Shown: positions 1 to 10,635, numbered from the stretch's first letter. The stretch: DNA of 64,000 nt from Methanomicrobium mobile BP (GCF_000711215.1 NZ_JOMF01000004.1:248001-312000), one strand, 5' to 3'. Made by a program: numbers and translations. The notes: generated from the sequence alone by a model not told the origin.

Positions 1-64
1 TTAGGGGGTTTTTCCGCAACCGCAACATCGCGGCATCGCATGCGGCCCGCATACGTCACATGCG

Positions 65-3000
65 TCACATGAAACTCGAGAGATCCAGCTGTTCCTGCGG
101 CGGCTCTCCAAAGGTCGACTTTATGAAGAGATTGAGCACCTCGACCCTCTGCCTCGTATACTCCGAGATATCATACTCCTCGCACATGCGGATGGAAGGC
201 TCAAGATACTTCTTGATTGAACCCTCGTAGATTGTCGCATTCAGCGAATTGCCGCATACCGTGCACTTCCCCGCCAGCGGCATGCGCCGGTATTTAGCGC
301 CGCATTTGGTGCAGCGCAGTTTCTGCTTCGAGAACGAGTTGAGATTACCCATAATATCGCGCAGGAAATGCGTCTTTAAGATTCTCTCGGCGAGATCGCT
401 CTCGTCGACGGCGCGGATAATCCTTCCGAGTTCAAGTTGCGCATCCAGCTTATCGGACATGGACTTGATGGTGTTGTAGGATGAGACGTGGGGACCGGCG
501 GAAATGTCGGTGGTATCGTGCGTGAACATGATACCCTCATACTGCGCCGGCGACCCGAGCCTCGAATCGACATTGTCTATCTCCTTCGAGATATCCTTAG
601 GATTCGCGTATTCCAGACCGCCGAGATAGACCCTGAGCGGATAGTGATCGCAGGCATCCACATTGTGCGACTCGCCGTCGACCTCCTTGGGGTCTATGCG
701 CTTTGTAAGAACCAGCGGCGCATCCATCGAACCGCCGCGTGTCGCGGGGAGGAAAGCCTTGGAGAAGTTGATGAGACCGTCGAGAAGGAGCATTACGCAG
801 TCCTCGTCGCCGTCGCAGTTACGCCTCTTCGCCGCGTGGAAATACGGGTGACCGTAGCCGACAAGCGCCTGCGTAAAGCCGATAAGGCGCACCAGGACGC
901 CGGCACTCGTATGCGGCGCAAGACCTATCAGAAGCTGACCGACAAGGTCCTCCTTCTTCTTCGCATTGTAATACGGACTCATGCCGTATAAATCGACCAT
1001 CATCTCGTCGATGAACTTCGCCACATTGCAGAGCCAGTTGCCGCAGTCCTCGGAGACGAGGATATCCTGACATTTAAGCTCAAGAACCTGCGAATCGCTC
1101 CGAAGCGGTTTGCCGTAGACGTCGTAGTCGTAACCCAGTTCGACGAGCCGCGACCACGGAACCGAGATCTCGCTCGGGCGGAAATGCGTAAGCGGCAGAT
1201 CAATCATATCGTAGCGCACCGTGCCGTCTTTGAAGACGCAGAGATTGTTTCTGGCGCGAATAAGACCTTTCTCGAGGACTTCCACGCATTTCTCCGCCGA
1301 CGACATACCCTTTACGCCCTTGAGAATCTTAATCTCGGAGTTGAGCATGCCGAGATGCTCGAGCGCATTGTTGTACTCGCTCTTGATGTCGACCTTCAGC
1401 TGCTGAACGCAGGTTCCTTCGACATCCCCGCATCTGGGGCAGAGAGCGCCTGCCTCAAGCCTCATTCCGCATTTGGGGCAGTGATATACGGGCATGGTGT
1501 GACCGCCGCAATCGCAGATATTGCGGAATGTCTCCTTTCCGCAGACCTCGCACTCGCGCAGCCCGACCTCCATCTCGACGATTCCCGAGGTGCCGCTGCC
1601 GACAATGGCAAAGCCTTTCTCGATATCGCCGCTGTTGGTATCCGCCTCCTTGCTCTTGGAGGCCTCCTGGAAAGAACGGCGCGAACCGCCCTCGGCGCCG
1701 ACGGGGAAGAGCACATGCGGCTTACCCGTCATCTCACGCGGCTTTGACTTGCCGGGGCGTCCCATTCTGCCGCCGATCCTCGTTCCCGCCTTCGAGCGCA
1801 TCTTAAATCCCGAAAGATGCCCGGCAAGCTCAAGCGAGTTTGACCTGTGCTCCGCCGCAACCTTCTGCGTCTCTTCGTCATCAAGGGAATGTATGCGCTT
1901 AAGATTCTCATCCAGACCCAGACACGCAAGGAATACGAGGGGACGGTCGACGACGAGCATGCCGTTTCTCACCTTGTGAAGGACAAGCAGTTCCTCCAGA
2001 ATCTCCTTTATCTCGGGATTGTTGGGGATACAGAGGACGGGAGTATCCGCGGAGACAACCCGCGGCATGAGATCCGAAGGCGCGGGGAGATCCACATGCG
2101 CCGCGGGGCAGTAGGTTGTATTGGGACCTTTGCCGGATTCGGCGTCATAGGCGGCGACGGGCTTTTTCGTCCCCGAATCAGTTCCGGCAGTGCCCGATGC
2201 CGTATCCCCCGCACCGCCGTGGTCCAGAAGCGTGTTCTGCGATGCCGCGTTTGATGACCCGTTTGTCTGGTTTGCCGCCGCATGAGCCGCATCCTGCGCA
2301 GTCATCCCGGCGGCTGAGTCAGTAGCCGTGCCCGTCTCTCCCGCCGTCGAGAAAAATGCCTTCTCCCCGACATATCCCGAGAGCGTAAACAGTCTCTCGC
2401 AGGAGATATCGTCCCAGATATACATGAAGTCGGGATGGAGATAGTAACCCTCTTTGCAGAGCGCAATCGCTTCCTTCTCGGTCTTGGGGCGCTCCTTCCA
2501 GTCGTTCTCCTGAATCCACCACTCGTGGCAGTATGAGGCGGGGACAAGAACGTGGTTGTTCTCGAGGAACTCGCCGAAACTCACAAGCATCTCGCCGACG
2601 TCGATTATCGACGAGATACTCTTCATGAGCGGAAGCGCCTCGCGGATTGTGTCGATTCTGACAACGTCGCCGTTGAGCAGCCGAATCGTAGGACCTTCTA
2701 TGGTATCGACGGGAACAACACCCACGGCTTTACCCGGGCGCTCGACCTTCATCTGAGTGCCGACCGCGAGATAATCCCCGAGAAGGTGTAAGGTAGCGGG
2801 GGAAAAACCCGCGCCCGCAAAGCCCGTGTTCCTCGAGCGCCCGTATCTCAGACGGAAACCACCTTTTCTCATCGGATACGCGAAGATGGGTCTTCCTCCG
2901 AGGACATCGTGGATGAACTTGTCCTTCGGCTTTATCTTGACGGAATCGTCTTTCTCCTCCTCTTCCGCGGGTTTTGCCGCCGCGCCCGAGACGAGTGCGT

Positions 3001-3832
3001 CCAGCCACTCCCAGCCGTCCATATGGACTTTGCGGACGATCTTCTGAATCTTGGGGGCTTTCAGACCCATACCCTCCGCTATGACGAGGCACATGCCGCC
3101 GCGGATGACGTTCGTCTCAATCCTCTCGAGGTTTCTATAACCCGAGACCTCGACCTGCTCGGTAGGTTCGCCGTCTATGCATACGGGGCAGTTGCGGACG
3201 ATGTGGCGCAGATCGTCGTCCGGCGGCAGATACTGAAGACTCGATATCGAGTTGTATTTCTTTATCTCCTCGACATAGCGCTCAACCTCTTCGTCACGCG
3301 GGATGTAGCGGTTCATCTTCAGGGCTTTTCGGACGTAGTCGCCGACGAGAACCGAGAGTGCCTGCGCCGTTCCGCCCGCACTGCGTATGGGTCCCGCATA
3401 GGCTATCTTAAGGTATTCCGTGCCGTCATCGTTCTTGCCGATACCGATATTTCCTATACCTTCGGTAGGCGCGGCAACCACACCTTCGGTCAGGAGTGCC
3501 ATGGAAGTTCTTATTGCATGGTCGAGGATTGCGACCTTGTCGGTCTCTCCGAACATTCCCGCGACGAAATCGTCACCTATCTTAAGCGAGACCTCTTCGC
3601 GCGACATCTCCTTTCCGAGTTCGCGGAGACGTTTGGCTACCCCCTTGTAGCCCATCAGAGCCTCGACGCGGTCGGCGAGGTCGCTTGCGATGGGGATTTC
3701 TATATCGGTTCGCGGGTCATATCCCTTCTTTCGCGCCTCTTTCGCAATACCTATGCACTCCGTCAGACCGTCCTCTATCGAATTGAAGTAGTCGTTCATC
3801 TTCGGCGACGCCTTCGGAGCATGATCTTCCAT
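65..3832 (-). CDS. polC: DNA polymerase II (family D) large subunit DP2
   Basis: Catalytic subunit of the euryarchaeal replicative DNA polymerase PolD; it works with the exonuclease subunit DP1, which is not in this window. The protein is about 1256 residues. The catalytic segment reads NCDGDED near residue 1005, the site where many archaeal DP2 genes carry an intein; none is present here. Cysteine pairs near residues 760-800 and a C-terminal CxxC...CxxC finger near 1174-1197 fit the DP2 zinc modules. The ATG at 3832 (MEDHAPK) is chosen because the 32 codons upstream look non-coding. Residues about 495-575 form a low-complexity Ala/Thr/Gly/Ser-rich insertion that does not look like conserved polymerase sequence. 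It is transcribed divergently from thyA. Family assignment is secure. Confidence 0.96.
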   Translation of the reverse strand: MEDHAPKASPKMNDYFNSIEDGLTECIGIAKEARKKGYDPRTDIEIPIASDLADRVEALMGYKGVAKRLRELGKEMSREEVSLKIGDDFVAGMFGETDKVAILDHAIRTSMALLTEGVVAAPTEGIGNIGIGKNDDGTEYLKIAYAGPIRSAGGTAQALSVLVGDYVRKALKMNRYIPRDEEVERYVEEIKKYNSISSLQYLPPDDDLRHIVRNCPVCIDGEPTEQVEVSGYRNLERIETNVIRGGMCLVIAEGMGLKAPKIQKIVRKVHMDGWEWLDALVSGAAAKPAEEEEKDDSVKIKPKDKFIHDVLGGRPIFAYPMRKGGFRLRYGRSRNTGFAGAGFSPATLHLLGDYLAVGTQMKVERPGKAVGVVPVDTIEGPTIRLLNGDVVRIDTIREALPLMKSISSIIDVGEMLVSFGEFLENNHVLVPASYCHEWWIQENDWKERPKTEKEAIALCKEGYYLHPDFMYIWDDISCERLFTLSGYVGEKAFFSTAGETGTATDSAAGMTAQDAAHAAANQTNGSSNAASQNTLLDHGGAGDTASGTAGTDSGTKKPVAAYDAESGKGPNTTYCPAAHVDLPAPSDLMPRVVSADTPVLCIPNNPEIKEILEELLVLHKVRNGMLVVDRPLVFLACLGLDENLKRIHSLDDEETQKVAAEHRSNSLELAGHLSGFKMRSKAGTRIGGRMGRPGKSKPREMTGKPHVLFPVGAEGGSRRSFQEASKSKEADTNSGDIEKGFAIVGSGTSGIVEMEVGLRECEVCGKETFRNICDCGGHTMPVYHCPKCGMRLEAGALCPRCGDVEGTCVQQLKVDIKSEYNNALEHLGMLNSEIKILKGVKGMSSAEKCVEVLEKGLIRARNNLCVFKDGTVRYDMIDLPLTHFRPSEISVPWSRLVELGYDYDVYGKPLRSDSQVLELKCQDILVSEDCGNWLCNVAKFIDEMMVDLYGMSPYYNAKKKEDLVGQLLIGLAPHTSAGVLVRLIGFTQALVGYGHPYFHAAKRRNCDGDEDCVMLLLDGLINFSKAFLPATRGGSMDAPLVLTKRIDPKEVDGESHNVDACDHYPLRVYLGGLEYANPKDISKEIDNVDSRLGSPAQYEGIMFTHDTTDISAGPHVSSYNTIKSMSDKLDAQLELGRIIRAVDESDLAERILKTHFLRDIMGNLNSFSKQKLRCTKCGAKYRRMPLAGKCTVCGNSLNATIYEGSIKKYLEPSIRMCEEYDISEYTRQRVEVLNLFIKSTFGEPPQEQLDLSSFM

Positions 3833-4067
3833 GACTGATAATTTGCGTTTTGATTTAATATAGTACTCAAAATTAATGCCCTTGGCAGTTTCGGTAAACA
3901 GCCCGCAGTTATTGTGCCGACTCCGCATTCGGCGCAGGATTGCGGTTTATCAGTTTTTGATTACTTCAAAGATGACGCCGCTTGTCTTGCGAGAGACAAA
4001 TACGTATTACTAAATAATCATGCGTAAATGATCTGTTAGCAGAATCTGTGATCAAAAGGGGAGAATC

Positions 4068-4841
4068 ATGTTTAATGTTCGCGCTTTCTCAATAGGCAAG
4101 GCACATGAAGAAGTCTTGAAGACCATACTGAAATACGGCGTATATATAGTGACGGAAGACAACGAAAAGACCATTGAGCTTCCGGAACCACTCAATATCC
4201 ATGTAAAAGAGCCGTTTGCGGATTACATGGTAAGCCCTCTCAATATGTTCCGCGAGGGCGCCATGCAGAAGTATGTCCACGATCTCTTATACGGCAACGA
4301 CAACGACTTTGTCTATACATACCATGACAGGCTCTTCGATTATCCGGTTACCGTCGGCAGCGGGGATGACGCGGGCTGCGGCGGTTTTGATGCCGCGGAG
4401 AGAAAACTCGTTTCAATCGGCGACGGCGACGGAAAAGGCATAGATCAGATTGAGTATATCATCGACAAACTGAAGTCCGATCCCAATTCGCGACGTGCGC
4501 AGGGCATTACATGGACACCCTACAAGGATACGGTCTCGGACAATCCGCCGTGCCTGCAGAGAATCCAGTGCTTCGTGCGTGACGGCGCTCTCAACATGTA
4601 TGTGGAATTCCGCTCAAACGACATGCTCTCGGCTCTCGGCGCCAACATGTATGCCCTCGTGCACCTTCAGAAGATGATTGCCGACGGCGTCGGCGCAAGT
4701 GTCGGCTGGTACTCTCATACCTCGGTATCGGCGCACATGTATCATGAGCGCGACCACGAAGAGCTCGTAAAATACATAAAAGGTCTCGGGCTTGCCGACG
4801 TTATCAAGCACTACGAGAGCGGAAAATATATACAGATATAA
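4068..4841 (+). CDS. thyA: Archaeal-type thymidylate synthase
   Basis: Converts dUMP to dTMP by reductive methylation using a folate-type C1 carrier (in methanogens probably a tetrahydromethanopterin derivative; that part is family knowledge). The 257-residue protein contains the active-site signature NPPCLQRIQ with the nucleophile at Cys162, followed by the dUMP-binding stretch EFRSNDM and an LHQ-like VHLQKM segment. The fold is the shorter methanogen form of ThyA, not the flavin-dependent ThyX. The start is supported by a strong ribosome-binding site (GGGGAG) ending 4 bases upstream. Divergent from polC, so replication and dTTP supply genes share a 235-bp control region. Confidence 0.92.
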   Translation: MFNVRAFSIGKAHEEVLKTILKYGVYIVTEDNEKTIELPEPLNIHVKEPFADYMVSPLNMFREGAMQKYVHDLLYGNDNDFVYTYHDRLFDYPVTVGSGDDAGCGGFDAAERKLVSIGDGDGKGIDQIEYIIDKLKSDPNSRRAQGITWTPYKDTVSDNPPCLQRIQCFVRDGALNMYVEFRSNDMLSALGANMYALVHLQKMIADGVGASVGWYSHTSVSAHMYHERDHEELVKYIKGLGLADVIKHYESGKYIQI

Positions 4842-4894
4842 TCCCTTTTTCAAAAAAATAAAATTAATATCTATTTTTTCAGATTACGGACAGA
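4842..4894. terminator. Convergent T/A-rich terminator between thyA and the HEAT gene
   Basis: The 53-bp gap between two genes that face each other holds CCCTTTTT followed by an A-run and then TATTTTTT. Each strand therefore shows a T-tract just past a stop codon, the usual form of archaeal intrinsic termination. Inferred from composition only. Confidence 0.5.
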
Positions 4895-5377
4895 TCAGAC
4901 GTTTTCGGGGTCGAAGCGCAGTTTGTGTAGCGTGACAACGGCGCAACGGTGAGGGATGCTCTCGGGGTCGGTGGAATCTATGAATTTCTGAAGCGGCGCT
5001 ATTGCGCTCTCGCCGATTCTGACAAGCGACTGCGAGGCAAAACCGCGTGTAATGCCGTCTTCGGTCTCAAAGATCTCGAGCAGTTCCGCGATTGCAGGCT
5101 CGCCTATCTCTCCGAGTGCCGCGGCACAGTAGCGTTTGACATCGTCGTCGGGGTAGACCTTGAGCGTATATGTCAGCTGCGGTATTGCGGGCTCGCCTAT
5201 CCTTGCGAGTGCCCCCGCGATATACCAGCGGGCATCGTTCTCTTCTATCTCGCAGAGTGCCGCTATAAGAGGCTCGATTGCCTCATCCCCGAACGCGACA
5301 AGCTCTTTTACCGCCGCACGCCTTGCCTGCAGGTCGCCGTTCGTTATGCTCCCGATATTCTCCGATATTGTGCTCAT
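4895..5377 (-). CDS. HEAT-repeat protein (PBS-lyase-like)
   Basis: A 160-residue soluble protein built from about four to five HEAT repeats of roughly 30 residues, each carrying a version of AIxPLixaL followed by (V/I)RxxAaxALGeIGepA. Such proteins are usually scaffolds for protein-protein contacts; the partner cannot be read from the sequence. The open frame extends further upstream, but those residues are Asn/Arg/Gly-rich and unlike the family, so the ATG at 5377 (MSTISENIG) is preferred. There is no signal peptide or membrane segment. It is divergent from the acylphosphatase gene and convergent with thyA. A role in tetrapyrrole or phycobilin lyase chemistry is not implied despite the historic family name. 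Confidence 0.8.
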   Translation of the reverse strand: MSTISENIGSITNGDLQARRAAVKELVAFGDEAIEPLIAALCEIEENDARWYIAGALARIGEPAIPQLTYTLKVYPDDDVKRYCAAALGEIGEPAIAELLEIFETEDGITRGFASQSLVRIGESAIAPLQKFIDSTDPESIPHRCAVVTLHKLRFDPENV

Positions 5378-5529
5378 ACTGATTCCCGTATAATTATATC
5401 GTCTTTCTTTATTTCTTTCTTTATTATTAGTCCCTGTTTTATCAGTCCCTGTCTGTCCGACCGCGGAGACATTCGAAAAGACTGATATCAATGCAGATAT
5501 TATAATCTGGTATGGGTAACGGCAATATC

Positions 5530-5835
5530 ATGTCGGGGATTGAGGATACGGCTTTACATCGCGTAATTACGGTTGAGGCTTACGTGTCCGGCAAGGTGCA
5601 GGGTGTGGGATTCAGAGCATGCGTGAGAAATATTGCCGCGGGGCTTTCGCTCACGGGCATTGTGCAAAACCTCGATGACGGCAGGGTTTTCTTTGCGGCA
5701 ACCGGCGACTCCGCATCGATTGACAAACTTATCTCGTCCCTCCACGAGTGCCCGCGTGCAATCGTAAAAAACATTGACGCCAAAGAAGTTCCGTTGCGCA
5801 GTTTCGATGGCTTCAATATCGTGCGCATACCTTAA
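5530..5835 (+). CDS. acyP: Acylphosphatase
   Basis: Small cytoplasmic enzyme hydrolysing acyl phosphates such as acetyl phosphate and carbamoyl phosphate. The motif SGKVQGVGFRACVRNIA contains the phosphate-binding Arg, and TGIVQNLDDGRV contains the catalytic Asn, both in the usual positions of this roughly 90-100-residue fold. The frame is open from an ATG at 5512, but a TATA-like ATATTATAAT at about 5496-5505 would place the transcript start close to 5525, so the ATG at 5530 (MSGIEDT) is favoured and would give a nearly leaderless message. Convergent with the Cas1-like gene downstream. Confidence 0.88.
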   Translation: MSGIEDTALHRVITVEAYVSGKVQGVGFRACVRNIAAGLSLTGIVQNLDDGRVFFAATGDSASIDKLISSLHECPRAIVKNIDAKEVPLRSFDGFNIVRIP

Positions 5836-5936
5836 AAACAGGCATACCTTAAAAGCGCATTTCTTTATTCATTCGTTTTTCTTCGGCATACTTTGGTTTT
5901 CTTTGCATTTTTTGCCGTTATTCAGTAAATATCGAT

Positions 5937-6884
5937 TCAGTAATTTATCTTGAACGACTGATTTTCGGCGATGGAATCGCGGTAAGAGAGCACGCATCTG
6001 TCGATATCGTTCTGGTTTATCGACATGTGAAGTTCGTCGGTCAATGCATCCATAATCTCGTCGTTTAAATGACAGCGCTTCGTTCCGATATCATAGCTGT
6101 CTTCTTTCAGGATTTCGGCGGCAATCTTAAAGACCGCGGAATCGACCATCTTCGCCTTAAGCGGATCAATCAGATCCAGAACGAGAGACATTGAACCTTC
6201 GCGGAGCACGCCGATATCGCCGTCGAGGTCGGCGCCGATTATCGAGACGCAGCAGTTGCCGAAGAGCATCGAGTATCCCAACGAGAGCATGGAATTTATC
6301 GGATCTTTATGCGGGCGCGGAGTGCGGCGCCTGAATCCGAATATCGGGTTTGTCGACCGCGATATCGTCTCGTAATACATATCCGCGGATAGCTTCTGAA
6401 TCCGCCGCAACTCCTCCATCGTTATCAGATACTCGACGTCATCGAGGAGATTATACAGGAACTCGCGTTCGCCCTCGTAGTAGAGGTTTCTGCCGGCGGT
6501 CTCCGAGACCTTATCGATAAGCATCATCCGCGATTTTATCGAGGAACGGACAATCTCGGAGGCACGGGTGTATTCCGGCGCCTTCATCTGAAGACTTCGG
6601 ACCGCCTCGTCCTGCCGAAAGCCGAAAGGCCTAAGAACCGATAGCGGTCTGCCGTCGGCATCGAAGAAAGAGACGGATGCATTGTTCTTAAGGAGCTGAG
6701 TTATCGCGGAGGTATGGATGTTGTGACCGCCGCAGACCAGAAGGTGCGTTATCTCAGAGAGCGGATACTCCCTTACCGCACCCTTCTTCTGAACAACGAG
6801 GGTTGTTGCGGTTGCCTTAATGTGTCCTCCGAATCCGTTGACAATCTGCCACGGCACAGCAATCTTTTCCATTGACGGTCCCAT
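5937..6884 (-). CDS. cas1: Stand-alone Cas1-family protein with altered catalytic site
   Basis: A 315-residue Cas1 homologue. The C-terminal domain is clear: GFRRRTPRPHKDPINSMLSL, YSMLFGN, then SLVLDLIDPLK. In active Cas1 integrases the metal is held by a Glu in an EGxxAxxYF helix, a His in GFLH and an Asp in LDL. Here the helix reads IQKLSADMYY (Gln163 at the Glu position; Ala167 and Tyr170 conserved) and GFLH reads GVLR (Arg228 at the His position), while Asp237 and Asp240 remain. No cas2, other cas gene, CRISPR array, family-B polymerase or terminal inverted repeat is visible nearby, so this is a Cas1-solo and not obviously a casposon. Loss of integrase activity is inference; a DNA-binding role is possible. 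A second ATG lies at 6872. Neighbours are acylphosphatase and a solute-binding protein, neither linked to DNA. Confidence 0.85.
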   Translation of the reverse strand: MGPSMEKIAVPWQIVNGFGGHIKATATTLVVQKKGAVREYPLSEITHLLVCGGHNIHTSAITQLLKNNASVSFFDADGRPLSVLRPFGFRQDEAVRSLQMKAPEYTRASEIVRSSIKSRMMLIDKVSETAGRNLYYEGEREFLYNLLDDVEYLITMEELRRIQKLSADMYYETISRSTNPIFGFRRRTPRPHKDPINSMLSLGYSMLFGNCCVSIIGADLDGDIGVLREGSMSLVLDLIDPLKAKMVDSAVFKIAAEILKEDSYDIGTKRCHLNDEIMDALTDELHMSINQNDIDRCVLSYRDSIAENQSFKINY

Positions 6885-7094
6885 ACCCGTGCGGATTTAT
6901 TGTTTTTACCGCCGCACGGCATTTATGTAATCTGTAATTATATTGGTTTAATTGATTCATAATTGAATCCATTCGTTTGTGATTTATTCATACGTGATTT
7001 CGTCCGTGAATCCCCCGCGGCACACAATTTTCGCATGATCGCGGCATGTCAAACTGCAAATAATTATTTATATCAACTTCACATAGTAACAAAC

Positions 7095-7925
7095 ATGAAC
7101 AAAAATAATGTTGCTGTATTTTCAGTCCTTGTGTTCTTACTGCTCATTCTGACGGCAGGATGTACACAGACGACGAACCCGACACCGCAGGGAACGGCGA
7201 CGCCTACTTCTGCAGGCACGGTCACCTCGGAGAAAGTATTTGTCATAGGTGTCGACGATGCCTATCCGCCGTTCACGTATACCGATGCAAACGGACAGGT
7301 CTCGGGATTCGACTATGACTGCGCAAATCTCATTGCCCGCGATCAGGACATTAAGGTCATCTTCAAGTCAATGAACAGGGAAGATTTGTTGAACGCACTC
7401 AAGAACGGCGAGATTGACGTAATCTATTCGGCATACTCCAAGACACCCGAGAGAGCGGAGAGTATGCTCTTCTCCGATGTTTACTGGGTAACCAACAAGG
7501 CATTTGCCGTAAAGACAGGTTCCGCACTGAAGATGGATGACATAAACAGAGGAAGAGCGATTATCGGTGCACAGGCAGGCTCGACTTCCGCCGACTGGGT
7601 AAAGACCGAGTTAATCGATACGGGACGCATGCCCGCCACTTCACTTCAGGTCTACGAAACACTCGAAGATGCTCTCGACGTACTTCAGACCACAACGAAA
7701 CTTGACACGGTTATCGCCGATGTTCAGGCAATCAAGCTGAACATGAACGGAAGAACCCTTAATGTTCTCGGCACGGTCCCGTCGGGCGAGGAATACGTTA
7801 TAGGTATCAGCAAGGATCACCCCGAGCTTGTCGAGAAATTCAACACGGGTCTTGCAAACCTCAAGAAGAGCGGCGACTGGGACTTAATGGTCGCAAAATA
7901 CGGCTTAGACACCAAGAAGAACTGA
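7095..7925 (+). CDS. Polar amino acid ABC transporter substrate-binding lipoprotein
   Basis: Extracytoplasmic solute receptor of the bacterial family 3 type (polar amino acids). The 276-residue protein starts with a lipoprotein signal, a hydrophobic stretch ending in LTAGC with the modified Cys at 23, followed by a Thr/Pro linker of about 25 residues. The mature part opens with FVIGVDDAYPPFTY, the family's ligand-binding entry, and continues through GFDYD and the KTPERAE region. The frame is open from further upstream, but only the ATG at 7095 gives a proper signal peptide. No permease or ATPase gene is adjacent, so it is an orphan receptor or one supplying a transporter encoded elsewhere. 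Ligand not predictable. Confidence 0.88.
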   Translation: MNKNNVAVFSVLVFLLLILTAGCTQTTNPTPQGTATPTSAGTVTSEKVFVIGVDDAYPPFTYTDANGQVSGFDYDCANLIARDQDIKVIFKSMNREDLLNALKNGEIDVIYSAYSKTPERAESMLFSDVYWVTNKAFAVKTGSALKMDDINRGRAIIGAQAGSTSADWVKTELIDTGRMPATSLQVYETLEDALDVLQTTTKLDTVIADVQAIKLNMNGRTLNVLGTVPSGEEYVIGISKDHPELVEKFNTGLANLKKSGDWDLMVAKYGLDTKKN

Positions 7926-8295
7926 TTTCAATATAACCGGTTCTTTTTTTTCGCTTTTAAACAATCTTTTGAAATATCGAAAATTATATCCCGTTTCTTT
8001 CCGTTTATTCCCGTTATCTTTTCTGTGTAACTTCCCGCCGCAACTCCCCTGCCGTAACTCTGCCGGTTCATCACCATGTTTTAATCCGATTGTAATGCTG
8101 CTGTAATGCAAATTGTAATGTTGATTTAATGCAATTGTGTCGTGCTGCTGCATCGTTGCGGTATCGTTGACGGTAATCGCATTGGCGTGCAGTGTCACTA
8201 CTGCGTCATCATTGCTCGGGATGAAAGACTTAAAAAAGGAAAATGTGATTGTGGGAAAATGTGATTGTGGAAAAATGTGATTTTGTCTGTTATCT
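7926..8295. other. 370-bp convergent intergenic region
   Basis: Lies between the solute-binding protein and lonB, whose 3' ends face each other. It begins with a T-rich tract (7943-7960) that may end the upstream transcript, has scattered copies of TGTAATG around 8090-8130, and ends with a three-copy 16-bp tandem repeat. No convincing gene is seen on either strand. Confidence 0.6.
8238..8285. repeat. Tandem repeat, 3 x 16 bp
   Basis: Three adjacent copies of GGAAAATGTGATTGTG (8238-8253, 8254-8269, 8270-8285); the first two are identical and the third is imperfect. It sits ten bases past the lonB stop codon, inside the likely 3' untranslated region of that gene. Confidence 0.9.
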
Positions 8296-10635
8296 TCAGT
8301 TCGCGGCTGCGGTCGCATCCGACTTCTTCGGTGCAAACTTCTCGATCATGTCCGCCGGAGAAAGCCTTGCAAGCTCGGCTATCTTCTTAAGGAATTCTTC
8401 TTTATCCGGACCGTCCACAAGTGCAATCTTAAGCACGTCCGAGATATCGCTCACGGGTATAACCTCGACCATTTCCTTGTATCTGTCCTCGATGAGAACA
8501 TCGGCAAGATTGGACTTGGGGATAATAATCGTCTTTATTCCCGCCTTTGCCGCAGCCTCTATCTTGTAGGTCGCACCGCCGATTGGCAGGACATTGCCGC
8601 GAACCGAGAGCGAGCCCGTCATTGCGACATCCTGCCTTACGGGGATGCCCTCGACGGCGCTTATGACCGCGGTTGCCACGCTTACGGATGCAGAATCTCC
8701 CTCAACGCCGTTATACGTGCCTATGAACTGAATATGCACATCCATGTTCCTGATATCGCGGCCCGTGAACTTCTTCACTATGGCGCTCACGTTCGTGATG
8801 GACTCCTTGGCAATCTCCTTCAAAAGACCCGTGGCTATTATGCTTCCCGACGCACTCTGCGAGGGCGCTATTGCCGCCATGATGGGCAGGACCTGACCCG
8901 AATCAGAGCCAACGACCGCAAGACCGTTTACGCGTCCGATTTCGGCGCCGCTGACTATTGTAAGCTCATAATCGCGGGCTCTCTTCGTGTAGTCGTCCGA
9001 GATCTGGTCTTCCACCGAACGTGCAATCGCCTTGGCTTTCAGAACGTGCTCGACCGTTGTAATCTTTGCGTTCTCCTGCCTTGCCATATCGCCGGAAACA
9101 CGGATAAGACCGCCCATGTCACGGAGTTTGAGCGTGATATGTCCTTTGCGGTTGCTTCTGCGCCTTGCCTCGCGCATAATCTCCTCGATGGCGCCGCGGT
9201 CAAACGGCGGGATCTTGCCGTCGTTGTGAATCTCCTGCGCAATGAAACGGATGAACTTCCTCTGGTTCTCGGGCGTGTCCGGCATCGAATCCTTCATGAA
9301 GATCTCGTAACCGTATCCTCTGATACGGGAACGCAGCGCCGGGTGCATTCCTTCCATGGCATCGAAGTTGCCCGCCGCGACCATGACAAAGCGGCAGGGG
9401 ACAGGCTCGGTCTTTACCATCGCACCCGAAGACCTCTCGCTCTGACCGGTTATCGGGAACTCGCCCTCCTGAAGAGCGGTGAGCAGATTCTGCTGGGAAT
9501 GTGCCGTAAGCGTGTTTATCTCGTCGATGAAGAGAACACCCTTGTTTGCCTTGTGAATCGCACCCGCCTCGACCCTCTCGTGTGCGGGTGTCTCGAGACC
9601 TCCCGACTGGAAGGGGTCGTGACGGACATCTCCCAGAAGTGCGCCGGCATGCGAGCCCGTGCCGTCTATGTAGGGTGCATTGCTGTCCGGCTCGTTGGAG
9701 ACAAGGAGCTTGGGGACCATTATCTCTTCTTTCGGGCGCGAATACTGAAGTGCCATGAATATGAAAGCCGCGCCTATGATACCCATTAGGAGCTGACCCG
9801 TGATAATCGCGTATCCGAGGATACCGAATATCAGTATCATTACGAGGGTATTTCGGGTCTGGGCATGCTTCTTTGCCTCGGCCTTGAGACCCGCGACCAT
9901 CTCTCTTCCGCTTCCCGCCTTGAACGTGCGGATAATGGGGACATTCGGGTCGTCGCCGTTGGGGTAGACCAGAATATCCTGCAGATCCTCTTTGGGAAGG
10001 AGTTCCGCCATCGCTTTCGCAAGCATCGATTTACCCGTTCCCGGAGTTCCTATCATCATGACATGGCGTCTCTGGGTTGCCGCCTTTCTGATGACCTCAA
10101 CGGCATGCTCCTGTCCGATTACCTGATCGATAAGCCCTTTCGGTATCTCGATGTCGGCGGATGTCTCTATCTTATCCAGATCGATATCGTCAAGCTTCAT
10201 GAGCGTTTTGCCCGAGCCGTTATCTCCGCCGTTGCCTGCGGTCACCGACGCGCCCACGTTTCTTATGGTTATGACAGGGCGGTTATCTCTTTGAGAAGGT
10301 TCGGTTATCTCATTCTCGGGCACCTTATGCTCGAGTATCTTATCTTCCCGTGCTTCGGGTGCTTCCGCCGCTTCGGATACATCCTTCTCAGAATCGGATA
10401 CGGACTCAGACACTGTCTGCCCCGATTCGTCGCCGGTTGACTCCGCCGCGCCGTCACCTCCGGATAAGTCTTCCTTATAGATGTCTGCGCGTGACTCCTC
10501 AGCGCATGACAATACCGCATTCCGACTTATATCTGACCCTGCAATGCCGGAGTCGCGGAGGGGGGTGGAAACGGGGTTTTCAGACAATACCCGTTCATTT
10601 AATGGAGGATTTATATTTTTATCGCTATCATCCAT
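8296..10635 (-). CDS. lonB: Membrane-anchored ATP-dependent protease LonB
   Basis: Archaeal Lon protease that unfolds and degrades damaged or regulatory proteins at the inner face of the membrane. In the 779-residue protein the Walker A motif GTPGTGKS is at 196-203, two closely spaced transmembrane segments lie at about 263-297 inserted in the AAA domain as expected for LonB, Walker B VLFIDE is at 367-372, and the protease dyad is Ser648 (VEGDSAS) with Lys691 ([10 protein letters not shown]). The first 150 or so residues are an acidic, Ser/Glu-rich extension without recognisable domain, longer than usual for LonB. The ATG at 10635 is the only good start. Divergent from prs. Confidence 0.95.
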   Translation of the reverse strand: MDDSDKNINPPLNERVLSENPVSTPLRDSGIAGSDISRNAVLSCAEESRADIYKEDLSGGDGAAESTGDESGQTVSESVSDSEKDVSEAAEAPEAREDKILEHKVPENEITEPSQRDNRPVITIRNVGASVTAGNGGDNGSGKTLMKLDDIDLDKIETSADIEIPKGLIDQVIGQEHAVEVIRKAATQRRHVMMIGTPGTGKSMLAKAMAELLPKEDLQDILVYPNGDDPNVPIIRTFKAGSGREMVAGLKAEAKKHAQTRNTLVMILIFGILGYAIITGQLLMGIIGAAFIFMALQYSRPKEEIMVPKLLVSNEPDSNAPYIDGTGSHAGALLGDVRHDPFQSGGLETPAHERVEAGAIHKANKGVLFIDEINTLTAHSQQNLLTALQEGEFPITGQSERSSGAMVKTEPVPCRFVMVAAGNFDAMEGMHPALRSRIRGYGYEIFMKDSMPDTPENQRKFIRFIAQEIHNDGKIPPFDRGAIEEIMREARRRSNRKGHITLKLRDMGGLIRVSGDMARQENAKITTVEHVLKAKAIARSVEDQISDDYTKRARDYELTIVSGAEIGRVNGLAVVGSDSGQVLPIMAAIAPSQSASGSIIATGLLKEIAKESITNVSAIVKKFTGRDIRNMDVHIQFIGTYNGVEGDSASVSVATAVISAVEGIPVRQDVAMTGSLSVRGNVLPIGGATYKIEAAAKAGIKTIIIPKSNLADVLIEDRYKEMVEVIPVSDISDVLKIALVDGPDKEEFLKKIAELARLSPADMIEKFAPKKSDATAAAN

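Noticed and set aside
770-860. Intein at the catalytic motif of DP2.
   Set aside because: The NCDGDED motif is continuous with conserved flanks; no splicing motifs or endonuclease sequence are present.
2909-3838. 309-codon plus-strand frame opposite the start of polC.
   Set aside because: Shadow of polC codons; the minus-strand reading gives clear DP2 sequence.
5836-7094. CRISPR array or casposon around the Cas1-like gene.
   Set aside because: No regularly spaced repeats, terminal inverted repeats, family-B polymerase or other cas genes were seen near it.
8734-9789. Long plus-strand open frame opposite lonB.
   Set aside because: It is wholly antisense to a well-supported protease gene, and its translation is rich in Arg, His and Leu without known motifs.
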